NCBI GenBank assembly: GCA_038373865.1
Contig: JAXGGA010002247.1
Span: 1-64,000 of the forward strand
Direction: 5' to 3'
Length of the DNA stretch: 64,000 nt
Origin: Uloborus plumipes
Taxonomy: Eukaryota > Arthropoda > Arachnida > Araneae > Uloboridae
Of the stretch, positions 12,697-24,086 are shown one piece after another. The first letter of the stretch is position 1. Each line of letters begins with the position of its first letter. A model generated the notes under the pieces. That model searched no databases and had not been told where the DNA came from. It was given only the letters and a program-made list of their open reading frames with translations. The position numbers and the translations under genes were made by a program.

Positions 12697-15600
12697 GGGT
12701 CATTCCATGTCAAGTGATCCAAAATCTGAGAAACATTTTACCTCACATTTTTGTATTTCTTTCAAATTTGGCTCATCAATTGTACCCCTTGAGGAAATCA
12801 AAAGTCTCAATTTTTAGATTTTTATCTTTATTATTTTTTTATTTATGAGACTTTGAACTTTGGAAAAACACTCGTTTTTCCATTTATGCTCGAACATAAG
12901 AGAGAGCCCAACTCGGCACCAAACATAGATAGAACAATTTGGTAAATGGCATTTTGAAGTACGTTAGTTGCCGTTTAATCTGATATGCAACATGACTAAT
13001 TTTATAAAAATTTTATTTTTTTAAAAATGAAATTTAAATTTCAAATTTGAATTTCTCGAAAAACATATAATGATTTTTTTTCAAAATTCTCAAATTCTTG
13101 TGTATTTTGTCTTAGCCAGTACAAATTTTTAGATTGAGATCTCAATGGGATCATATTTTTTTGAATTTTGAATAAAACTGTGTAGGAAAAAAATGATCAT
13201 TTTTAGATTCTAGTTAATTTAAATACTAAGTTATCTTGCTTGTGATGGTCTAAAAAGTAGTAAACAAACATGAATATGTTTAAAGTGAGCTGTCATGAGC
13301 TTATAGATTTGTCAAGTTCACCCCTCCCCTCCCTCTCCCGTACAACCACTTCTTTGTATTTCAAAACTGTTCAAAATGTTTAAAAAAAAAAAACACTGAT
13401 ACAAAATGAATAGTAAACTTATTTAAAGTTGGTAAATGGGTTTCCTTTTAACTAAACGAAGTATCCCCCTCCCCACCCAAATATACCATTAACAATATAC
13501 TTATATGACGTCTAACCTGGGGATTGAATTGAGGATTATTTTCACCCTTGGTATATATTGTTTTTCAGACGAAGTGTTTCATTTTCCATCCGAATTTCAC
13601 AAAGTGTACTTCCATTCAATATCTGAAATTTAACTTATGATTCGTTTCATCTCCTATCGAAGCACCAATCTTCAATTTTGGAGGGAGGAAATAAATGGAT
13701 TCGCCCCACGATCATAGCAAACAGCAAAATAGCACTGTCTCTCCTTGTTCTCATCGTTTTTCTATTCTTTCCGCACAAAACTGAAAATAAATCAAAATAT
13801 CAGACCGTATGCCATGCGTCCCCATAGCCATTTTTCCACAATATTTAGTAGGCAGCTGTCATTCAATTTTTTTTATTGTTTGTTTTCTTTTTCATATTGT
13901 TGTAAAGGAGAGTAATGCAGTAAGATAGATTTATATACATACATTAAAATCAATTATATATTAAACAAACACTGCTTTTTTGATCATAACCTCTCATGTT
14001 GTTTAATTTCTTTACAGATTGTGCCCCCCTTAACCCTACCTTCCCTCTCCAGACTTTTATTTTTTTATCATCCACCCTAACCCCATTTCAAAGCCTTAGT
14101 CTCTACATATGTCTGGTAGTGTTTCAGTTTGTTCATTTTGTTATTCTTTCCTATTAGCTCATGAGCTTTGTCCAATAAGAGAAAGGAAAGGCAGTTATGG
14201 GGACTGACATATGTACTGATACTTTGACTTCTTTTCAGTTTTGTGTGAAAATAACGCGAAAACATTGTGAGAACAAGGGGGAACAGTGCTATTTTGCTTT
14301 TTGCTATGATTTTGGGGCGAACCGTTTATTTTCTCCCTCCAAAATTGAAGATTGGTGCTGGGGTAGGGAATGAAATGAATCATAAGTTTAAATTCAGATA
14401 TTGAATGAAAGTACACTTAGTGAAGGTCGGATTGAAGAGGAAACACTTCCCCTGAAAAAAAATATATAACTAGGAAGAAATAATCCTCAAATCTATCCCC
14501 AGGTGAGACGTCATGTTAGTTTAGTGTTAATGGTATATTTGGGTGGGGGAAGGGCTGTTCTTTGCCTTGTTATAAGGAAGTCCATTTATCAACTTTAAAT
14601 AAGTTTATTAATCATTTTGTATCAAAGAAGTTTTTTTTAGCATTTTGAACAGTTTGGGGAAAAAATGGTTGGGCCGGGAAGGAAGAGAGGGGGAGCTGAC
14701 CAATTTACAAGTTCATGTGAGCTTACTCACTTAGAGTAAAGTCAATTCAATCCCCTGGTTAGATGCCATATTAGTACAGTGTTAATGGTATATTTGGGTG
14801 GGGGAGGGGGATACTTGGTCTATTTATAAGGAAACCCATTTACCAACTTTAAATAAATTTACTAATAATAAATAAGTTACTTCAAAAAAATACATTAAAT
14901 AAGTTAGGGTGAGTTCTGGTAAGTGCGTACCCTTTTTTTCAAAGTTCATGTTCTCAAGGATGCTGCTCTGTTGAAAAATCTTGTACACTTACAATTTTTT
15001 TTTAGTTTTCTTTCCAGATCCTTTACAAAGATTTTCAAGCACATAATATGTCAAATAAACCATAAGCATAGGTTTTGTGACCTAGTTTATGACACCTATT
15101 CTAAGGTACGCACTTTCCCTACCTAGCGGGGTAAGTGCGTCCACCTTAAATTATGTGAATATGAGCAGGAAAAAACTTCTGGCACATATTAAATATGTTA
15201 GGTAGTTGCCTTGGGATAATTCCTAATACTAGAGATCAGTACTTACTTGCATGGCTGAAACGTAATCAGTGATATTCCACGTGTCTTGCGAACATCTGTG
15301 ATTTGAAGATTGAGAGAATTGTGTTTGTGATTCTTCCTCTGTCCTTTTAATAAGACCAAGTGAGCAAATGTAAGCTGTTTTTATTTAGTAATAATCACTT
15401 ATAGTATACATAGTTTATTTTGGTTTAATACATTAACCAGTCTGTGTTTAAGCCAGGGTTCGCACTTACCCCTTCTTCAATGTAAGATGAGACATGTGCG
15501 TCCAATAACGTTGCTGTAAGTGCGTACCCTTGTGATTTTCTTTAATTCTATTTGTATGGTAGATCGTTAGGTGACCTGAGTGAACAATTCGCTTTTTTTC

Positions 15601-17336
15601 TTTTTTTTTTTTTTTTATAATAAATACGGTTTTAAAATATTTTTCTTATTAGAATCAGCAGCAGTAAGAAAAAACACAAAATAAAGAGCAAAAAATAAAT
15701 AAATAAATAATAATAATAATAATTGATCATGATATGATACTTGTACTTCTTTTTTCCTTGTACGTTGAAATAGTTTTTCACAAGGTGTTTTTAATTTTCT
15801 TAAATATGATTTTTTCATTACTCCACCTTCGCTTTTTGAATCAGTTGGTTCCTTATTTAGTGTTTCACTTAATTTCATTGCTTCATTTGTCATTCTGGTT
15901 TAAATTAAGAATAGCTTATGATCGCTATTTTCAACGAAAAATTTACTAACTGATATCTAAAAGCCAATATATTTCAGAGGTAATGAATAAATTTGAAATC
16001 TTATGCCGCATTCAATGCAAATATAAATACTTGATGGAAATTACGTCGGATTTATAATCGGCTTATAACAGAGTTATAAGCAAAATTAAAGATGAATTAC
16101 GATAGTCGGATTTTCCACGTAATGGTACACACTTGCCTCATCATAATGATACGCATTTGCTCCGCATAATAGTACGCATATGCCTCTTGATAGTGGTACG
16201 CACTTGCCCCATCATAAAGGTACGCACTTACCCCCACCTTACTTTAAAGAAAGGGAAAGTGCGTACCGTCATATAAACAAATTTTAGTTAGAGTATTTGA
16301 TCAAAATACCCCATGTATATTATTAGTAGCTATTACTCAAAAGAAACAACTTGCATTTCTTGACTTCAATTGCTTGGTATGACTACAAGAGAAACTGAAA
16401 CAAAACCTTCTCAATCTTTACTTCAGAGTTTTTTTGAAGACATTTAAGTTGTCTCTGATTGTGTTTCGTCTATTGAATCCTGACCTGAATTCTACCTATT
16501 GAAATTATCATTAGACAGTTATCTAACATAGTCGATGTGTTGCAGAAGCCATTTCAGGACAGTATTCATTAAATTCCCAGTGGACGCACTTACCCCGTGG
16601 ACGCACTTACCAGAACTCACCCTACTTCATTTTGTATCAAAGAGGTTTTTTTTTAACATTTTGAACAGTTTTGAAATGAAAAGAGTGGTTGTGCGGGGGA
16701 GAGAGGGGGAGGGGGATGAACCTGACAAATCTATAAGCTCATGCCAGCTCACTTTAAACGTATTCATGTTTATTTACTACTTTTTAGACCACCACAAGCA
16801 AGAGAACTTAGTATTTAAATTAACTAGAATCTAAAAATGATCATTTTTTTCTTATACAGTTTTATTCAAAAATTCAAAAAAATATGATCCCATTGAGATC
16901 CCAATCTAAAAATTTGAACAAACAAAGATAAAATACAGAAGAAATTTTGAGATTTTTTTTGAAAAAAATTTATTATGTTTTTCGAGAAATTTAAATTTGA
17001 AATTTAAATTTCATTTTTTAAAAAATAAAATTTTTATAAAATTAGTCATGTTGCATATCAGATTAAACGGCAACTAACGTACTTTAAAATGACATTTACC
17101 GTATTGTTCTATCTATATTTGGTGCCGAGTTATGGTCTCTTTTATGTTCGAGCATAAATAAAAAAACGAGTGTTTTTCCAAAGTTCAAAGTCTCATAAAT
17201 AAAAAAAATAATAGAAATAAAAATCAAAAAATTGAGACTTTTGATTACCTCAAGGGGTACAATTGATGAGTCAAATTTGAAAGAAATACAAATGTGTAAG
17301 GTAAAAAACGTTGGATCCCTTGACATGGAATGACCC
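12697..17336. mobile_element. Large palindromic transposon, GGGTCATTCCA family, copy 1
   Basis: The left end GGGTCATTCCATGTCAAGTG is matched in reverse at the right end (TTGACATGGAATGACCC). A perfect 4-bp duplication GTAC lies at 12693-12696 and 17337-17340. The inverted arms are long: the left arm runs through about 13850, and its reverse complement starts near 14200. The arms share ATTAAATTTC-rich, CCCTCCCC-rich and TATACCATTAAC blocks. The right arm carries a tandem duplication of about 250 bp (GGTATATTTGGGTGGGGG twice, near 14530 and 14790). It encodes no protein, so it is non-autonomous. A separate 1.7 kb element is inserted at 14907-16622. A shorter copy lies at 57126-60004. Confidence 0.85.
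14907..16622. mobile_element. Nested element with GTAAGTGCGTACC motif array
   Basis: This segment interrupts the right arm of the palindromic element; the copy at 57126-60004 lacks it. Its ends are inverted (GGGTGAGTTCTGGTAAGTGC left, TACCAGAACTCACCC right) with TA on both sides. The motif GTAAGTGCGTACC or its reverse recurs about a dozen times: near both termini, at about 15103-15140, 15465, 15512, in a cluster at 16123-16268, and at 16582-16612. No convincing protein is encoded. TA flanks suggest a mariner-like or other TA-targeting element, but the assignment is uncertain. Confidence 0.65.
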
Positions 17337-17397
17337 GTACTTGCTCTAAAGATGATGGCATGTGTGTATTCATTTCAGTTCTCTCTAAAAAGCAGTG

Positions 17398-17948
17398 CAG
17401 TGAACTCTCACTTATGCGCCGGCCCAAGGGACCAACAGAAAAAGGCGCATAAGTGAGAGAGACGTATAAGTGACAAGCCTACTTAAAGGACTAAAACACA
17501 ACATAGGTTCTAATGAGAGAATGAATAAGAATGTTTCTATAGACAAGGGATATATTACTACGGTTTGGCAATTACTGGAACGTAACTACAATGATAAAGA
17601 GAAAAAAAAAAGGTTGCATACCTAATTACAAACTGCTCTTTTTAAAACGATCTATAATTGCTCCTCTCCGAACTCTAGTTCATGCGGAAAAAATGCCTTC
17701 CGTGAGCAATAGGCGAAGTATTAAAGGGGAAGTGAAGAAAAATGCTTATTTAAAAAAATAAAAAAAATATTTTTTGTTTACATTTTACGGAAAATTCAGC
17801 GCATAAGTGAAATATTTATCTTCAGAGCGACGCATAAACGATTGATACTATCAATATTTTGCTATGAAATGTGCTGGGACCATTCAAAATCGTCGTATAA
17901 GTGAAAAAAAACGCATAAATGAGGCGGCGTATTAGTGAGAGTTCACTG
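17398..17948. mobile_element. pogo/Tigger-like non-autonomous element, copy 1
   Basis: 551 bp with inverted ends CAGTGAACTCTCACTTATGC and TATTAGTGAGAGTTCACTG. The interior repeats the AAGTGA/GCGCATAAGTG motif. The CAGT.AACTCTC terminus is typical of pogo/Tigger elements. The flanking dinucleotides are TG and CA rather than TA/TA, so the duplication has decayed. There is no transposase. A second copy lies at 23823-26416. Confidence 0.75.
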
Positions 17949-19155
17949 CATTTTATGTTACCATTACTCGTGAAGAACTATCATACTACAACACGCTCCT
18001 TCGCAGAAAAAAGTCACACCGAGTAATGTCTGGAGATTATGTAAGACCCACTGTAAGGCATTGCTGACTGAAGGCTTAACGGAAAATCACGATACACTTT
18101 CTGTAGAGGGAAAATTAGACTTCATTCATGAATAATTTAGCTGTCTTTCAGTGTTGGAAAGCTAACCATTCGCGATTTTGAAAATTCTATATAAGTTTCC
18201 TGCCGGAAATACTTGTTGTTTTTTAAAGATAAAGACTTACGATTAGGTAATTTTTTCTCGTCATTTCTTATAAGTAAAAGGAAAATAAATTAAAATAATA
18301 AGAATAATAATAGATTTAAAACTTAACTGGTGATGCAGATATTTTTCATGAAACATGATTCAGGACAATTTTAGCGGTTGGGAAAAAATGTCTACATAAA
18401 ATACTTATTCGAATTGATAGCCCTTAAGGATGAATAACTTCTCTCTATGAACAAATGCACAAACATACTTTAGAACTTAAATTCAAATGATTTTATGAAA
18501 AAGGCGCATTTGTTTTCGTACAAAAATAAGCATCATTTCTTTGAAAAATGTCTTTTTTTTTCTCCTAGAAGAAAATAAGCAAGAAGAAAAGATTTATGAC
18601 CATAATTTTTTTAAGTTCTTTTAACGGAAAAGAATTTGTGAGTACATGCAGAAACATTCATCTTGTTATATATTGCACTTTAAGAATGTATTGGAATGTG
18701 TTTACTTTCTATGCTTACTTTTAGAAAATCGTTCCTTTTTTTTCACTTTCTTATCGTTGCTGTTTCTTGTTATTTCTGTTCTATGGAATAAGTTTAGAGA
18801 AGTTTATGAAATGACCTACTAGCGAAGTTATTATAAGCTCCACAAACACGAGCGCTATTACGGTATTGAAGAGTGCTGATAATGAAATAGATATCATTAA
18901 TATTTTTATGATATCTATTATTATTACTTTTATTTTTGACGATTATTTTATTGTGATATCATTATCCTTTGTGTACAAAAATAACATAAGTACAACGTTG
19001 TTAAAAGCAGAAATGCTGCAGACACGTGTTTCGGTGTTGTAAGGAACGTTTTTTTCAGTGCAAAAAATTTCGAGCCTATGGATGCACAGACATCCTGCAA
19101 AAGCAATGGGAACGGAAGCGAACAGCTTAAAAAGCAAACAAAGCGAATTATCCGA
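17949..19155. other. AT-rich stretch, nothing recognised
   Basis: A short region of TTATTATTA-type simple sequence occurs near 18890-18950. No protein-like frame or inverted termini were seen. Confidence 0.4.
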
Positions 19156-19210
19156 ACACCAGTAAGAAAGCAGTGAGTAACCGCCTCTAAGCAAGGGCTA
19201 AGGCAGGAAC

Positions 19211-19438
19211 ATGCATTACACCGCCAACTCGACTATTTCGATCCATGGACTGCAGTTTCGCGCTTATTGTGAGCTCATCAGCATGGACTACGAAAGTAGC
19301 CGTTTTTCGCTCTCTATGCTCTATAAGAGGATTTTTGCCTCCAACTCGGCTACTTTCGTATTCCATGCTGATGAGCGCACAATAAGCGCGAAACTGCAGT
19401 CCATGGATCGAAATAGCCGAGTTGGCGGTGTAATGCAT
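19211..19438. repeat. GC-rich hairpin, 92-bp arms, 44-base loop
   Basis: Arms 19211-19302 and 19347-19438 are reverse complements with about four mismatches. They start ATGCATTACACCGCCAACTC on each strand and contain CCATGGACTGCAGTTTCGCG. The arms are much richer in GC than the flanks. Because of the symmetry, similar ORFs (about 93 and 98 codons) appear on both strands, so neither is persuasive. The direct repeat ACCAGTAAGAAAG-like sequence lies at 19157-19170 and 19439-19451 and could be a target-site duplication. It may be a foldback element or the source of a structured RNA. Confidence 0.8.
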
Positions 19439-19954
19439 ACCAGTAAGAAAGTTCATGCGTTTAATTGTATTAAATGTGATCAATGCAGGTAATGAGGTGA
19501 AATCTTATGTTAAATATTCAGTGTGAAATGGAAAAGGATCGTTGATTACAAATTAAACAAAGAAACTTGTCAAAAACTAAGAGAACCTTTTCCCAACATC
19601 TCCATAGTGATTTTTCATCACCAACTGTCTTTTTCTCTTTCTCTCTCGTTGAATAGTTGAATATCAAATTATTTTGGAAACAAAATATACCTAAAATTTA
19701 AAAGAAATATAGAAAAAAAACTATATCAAATTAATTCTCTAAAAATATTCAACATAATTCTTCGGTCAATTCCAACTTTTCATTTTCACTTTTGAGAGCT
19801 ATAAGTAGCTTATAGTGAAACTCTAAAACTGAGGTTCTTTTTCAAGCTTGCAGGCCATAAGTTAGATAAGAATCGTCACAGATCTAAGACAGTCAAACCA
19901 CTGTTCCGGAATGTAATAAATTTGAGTTTTCTCTCGAGTTGCAAAAAAAAAACA

Positions 19955-20100
19955 TCTAATATATATATATATAAAACACAAACTCTAAAATATGTGTGTC
20001 CGGGATCAACTCAAACTACCCGACCGATTTCGTTCCAATTTTTACAGCAGGTGCAGGTTAGCTCAGGGACGGTTATTAGACCAGGTCGGTCAATAGTTCT
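19955..20100 (+). mobile_element. Helitron-like 5' end
   Basis: Begins TCTAATATATATATATATAA after an A, followed by a CAAACTCTAAAATATGTGTG block and then AAACTACCCGACCGATTT. This layout is often seen at the 5' ends of arthropod non-autonomous Helitrons. I could not find the matching CTAG-type 3' end, so the extent is unknown. Confidence 0.35.
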
Positions 20101-21878
20101 TTTCTTATTCGAAGTCTAACTTTCTGACATAAAAATGGCTCGATCTAGAGAAATAATTATTGTATCATCTTGATCTTAGTCTCATTGGAAAGATTACAAA
20201 AAATCCTATCATGGAACATTTTTTACCGTAAAGGGGATGTGTAAAAAAATCACGTGGAAACGACTTATACCCGATCATTCGATTTTATACCATAGGTATT
20301 TGTTATGCAGAGTTATTTGAAGTCGAAGGTCTATGTCGACAAGCCCACGCCACATTTATGCTGATGACGAAAATACAAATTGATGTTTGTCAACAAATTG
20401 ATGTTTGCGGATCATTTTCCCAGTGTGTTATTCCGCACATAGCTCTATCACACGTGCGTAGTGCTTCAAGAAAGAAAAAAAAGGATAAAAACAATTTTCT
20501 ATATAATTTAAATCTTGCATAACTTTTTGAACACCCTTCATAACTGTAGTCATAACTGTAGTAGAACAAATGCTCATATTCATTTCCGTATTATTGGGTA
20601 CTTTTAAGCAAATCTACAAGAGGAGAAATATTTTTTATCCACAAATTTGGCTATAGGGTTAAAGCTATTTCAAATGTTAAAACTTTTAGCTTCTGATTCT
20701 CCTGCACATTTTAACACGTTCTTCAAAAACGATTTCTAAACACCCGTGAACGGAATACTCAATGTAGCACTTTCTGCAAGACACGTGTAGAGATCAAGAG
20801 GGAAATATCCATTATTTTAAATCACCGTTTCGAAATTTCAAGCGCCCTATTTCTTAGTAAAAGACAATATTCTATTAAACAATACCATTGTTACTGGTAC
20901 GTCTCAGAAGTTGAAAAAATATTTCCTCTAAAATTATCATGTAAATTGAAATTTGTTTATCTGTTTCTCGTGGAATATTTTACCGAGATATTTATAATTC
21001 GAAATTGCCTTCTGCTGTGATATATTCTCATCCTTCGACTCTCTATAATAGGATTTAGTTCTAAGTGATCTAGAAACTAGAATATGATGGAGCAGATGAG
21101 AAGTTGTTGCCATTTTCAATATTTTCTTAAGCTTTTCCCCCCCAATTTTCTATTTTGCGAAAATAAGAGCAATTTTAAAAGAATGGAAATGCCCCCTCCC
21201 TTCTGTTTTTGCATGAGAAAAACTAAATTGCAAAATGATAGATAACTTTAAAAAAAAAAAGAGAGAAACCTCAGAAATATTTTCCTTTTTCGGAAAATGT
21301 CCGCCTAAATGCGTTTTCAAATGGCATTTATAGCGGGGATATTTTTCTCCCACTCCTTAGCGCATTTAAATGAAAGTCTGATTTATGGAAATTGAAAGAG
21401 TACCCCCCCCCCCCCACTTTTCATTGCACTTTCCTTCTTTTTTTTTTTTTTTTCGTTGTAATCACTGATGCAGAACTTCCTTCTCACAAAAGAATCATAA
21501 GGCGATAATAAATCACAGCTGCCATCCGCATGGGAAGAATGCATTTTTAATTGTAAAGCTGATATACATGTCGTTTTTCTTTTAATTTTGAAAAATGAAT
21601 TGGTGCCATTAATACGCACGAAGTGTGAAATTTAATCGCTTGGAACAATTCGCGACACTTTCCTGAGATTTGAATTTCAAAAGTCTTCCTCTGAGCGATG
21701 TTGTTCGAAATTATAATCGACACGTGACTATCTAAACTGGATATTGAAGTTCGATTAATTTCGCATGTATCGTAAATTAAAAAGGGAAACCACAGAATTT
21801 GAAACTAAATATTCAGCACATCGCGTTGTGTTTAAATCGTTTGGATTAATTAACCACTCCAAAATATGGTTTAGTGAC
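20101..21878. other. AT-rich stretch, nothing recognised
   Basis: Contains a poly-C run near 21404 and a poly-T run near 21437. The ORFs at 20937-21619 are short, low-complexity translations without motifs. Part of it could be interior of the Helitron that may start at 19955. Confidence 0.4.
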
Positions 21879-21880
21879 TA

Positions 21881-22255
21881 CACTGTAAAAATGGTTGTTG
21901 TTTTTACAGTTACTACACAGCTAATTTTATAGTAACAAAATGAAAAAAATTGCTAATTTTACAGTAATAAACTACAAATTGCTAATTTTACACTACTAAA
22001 CCGTAAAATTGCTGCTTTACAGTAATAAACTAAAATTGCTAATTTTGCAGTCTATTACTGTGCATTTTACAATTTTAAACTGGAACCTCTGCTTCCAGTA
22101 TTATACTGTTGTTTTTACAGTATAATACAGCTAATTTTGAGGTAATAAACCGTAAAATTGCTGGATGTACAGTTTATTACTGTAGATTTTAGTTTTAAAC
22201 TGGAACTTCTGCTGCCAGTGTTATACTGTAAAAACAACGGTTTATTTTTGCAGTG
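21881..22255. mobile_element. MITE with CACTGTAAAAA ends, copy 1
   Basis: 375 bp with termini CACTGTAAAAATGG and TTATTTTTGCAGTG, flanked by TA (21879-21880 and 22256-22257), as expected of Tc1/mariner. The interior is a series of internal repeats of TTTACAGTAATAAACTGTAA-type units, plus a TTAAACTGGAACCTCTGCT block. Related copies lie at 56009 and 61717. Confidence 0.7.
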
Positions 22256-22260
22256 TACTA

Positions 22261-22424
22261 CAGGCCGGTCATTTAGGGGGGAGGGGGGATTGCCCCCCCT
22301 GACCTTGAGAAAGCAATGTATTTATACATAAGTGGGCGTGGTTTTTTATGTTTTCCGATTAAATTGCATTGTGTTCGGACCCTTTGCCCCCCCCCCCCTG
22401 GAAAAACTTGAAATGACGTCCCTG
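22261..22424. mobile_element. hAT-type MITE, copy B
   Basis: Starts CAGGCCGGTCATTTAGGGGG, ends GAAATGACGTCCCTG, and shares its whole interior with the copy at 10195 (AAGTGGGCGTGGTTTTT, CTTGAAATGACGTCC). The flanks GTGTACTA and GTGCACGA match at six of eight positions, consistent with an old 8-bp duplication. It lies directly beside the TA-flanked MITE. Confidence 0.7.
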
Positions 22425-23049
22425 GTGCACGAGCTTGTTGAGAAGCTTTGTGATTGAAGTACGTGTACTTGTTGCCTTATATTTATCTGAAACTTTCTCA
22501 CACAGAAATAATTTATCTTTAAAGAATAATTCAAGTTTATTATTAATCCGTTTTTCTAACATTTCGCAGATGGGAGATTCTGCAAGCAAAAATGTGTGCA
22601 AGAGTTTTTGACTGATTCTTCGCTTTTTATGCACGAAAACAACAGAAAATATATTTAAATCCCATTACTAAGTTTTTTACGGAATTCATGTTGTAATTTA
22701 ACTAAGTATCAAAATACTGTCTAAAGAGGGTAATGTTTCACGATATCAGTGATCCAAGCTCTCAAACAATATCAGAAACTAAGTTGAAGTAAATTCTCTC
22801 ATTATTATTAATAGGCGTAAGCATTCTGTTCCACAGATTTTCTGGAGTTAGGTTCTCTTCTAAAGAAGGTGAAAAACTGAGACCTTTGAGCCAAATTCGT
22901 CAAAGATCCGACTTAAACTTAGTGTACATGGAATAAACTTACACGCATACGAAAATCCTTTTGTACATACATATAGAATATAAACAAGTTACAAGTTCAT
23001 AAACATAGTATACAATTGTAAAGTCGGTACTAACAGAAATAATTTTCTT

Positions 23050-23340
23050 AACTTCATTCATTTTATATCACGCACAAGCCTCATTGTAGTATAAACTCAT
23101 AACTCTAACAAATAGCTCCATTAAGTCACCCGTAACCTTACTAACTTTATATTGCGTATAAGTGCATTGTAACATAAAACTATAACTGCAACTGAAGCAC
23201 TTCTTGTAAACGCACTTAACCTCATTTATTTTATGTTACGCACGATTCTCTATGTAACATTAACTCATATATGAGACAGAATTACACCTCTAAAATCTCA
23301 CTCAACCATATTTATTTAATGCAAAAATAATATTTTATCA
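23050..23340. repeat. 84-bp minisatellite, about 3.4 units
   Basis: Units begin with AACNTNATTNATTTTAT at about 23050, 23134, 23218 and 23304, giving periods of 84, 84 and 86. Each unit also carries a GCNNCGCACAAG/GTGCATTGTA block and a TAACTCATAACT-like block. Divergence between units is roughly 25-35%. No coding potential. Confidence 0.65.
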
Positions 23341-24086
23341 GTGACACATTTATTGCCTGAATACTAAAAACCAAAACCTTGCAAAACAATTTTTCACTAC
23401 ATTTCCATTTAAGGCGTAGTACTTAAACTCTATTTGCAGCATTATCTCTGATAGATGAATTCAGCAACAAAAAGGGATAACATTAAGGAAATATAAGTGT
23501 CGAACACACAGCTTAAAATCATCAACAATATTCCCAAAAATAAATCTCCTTTCTTTAAAGTTAATTAATGTCAAAACCGAAAAGGCGGAAAATATCATCT
23601 CCAGCAAATTGAAGTTGATGCCCATGAATATATTTAATGCCCTTTCAATAGGGAATTAAAGGAATTTCTGCTCAAAGAAATGACATGGCGTGAAATTTAT
23701 ATAAATATGTTTAATAATTACATTTTGCTCAAATCAGTAAGTTGAGGATAAAAAACTATTTTTAAAATAAATATAATGTCTTTTTTTACAAATAGAGCAC
23801 TGTGATTTAAATATATGACATACAGTGAACTCTCACTTATACGCCGCCTCATTTATACGCCGCCTCATTTATACGCCGCCTCATTTATACGCCTTTTTCA
23901 CTTATACGACGATTTTAAATGGACCCAACACATTCCATAGCAAAATAATGATAGTATCATTCGTTTATGCGTCGCTCTAAAGATAAATATTTCTTTTATG
24001 CGCCGAATTTTCTGTAAAATGTAAAACAATGTATTTATTTTCTTTAAAAAATAAGCATTTTTCTTTACTTTCCTCTTTAATCTTTC

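Noticed and set aside
19187..19492. Overlapping 98- and 93-codon ORFs on both strands
   Set aside because: They are products of the inverted repeat and mirror each other; no motif supports either.
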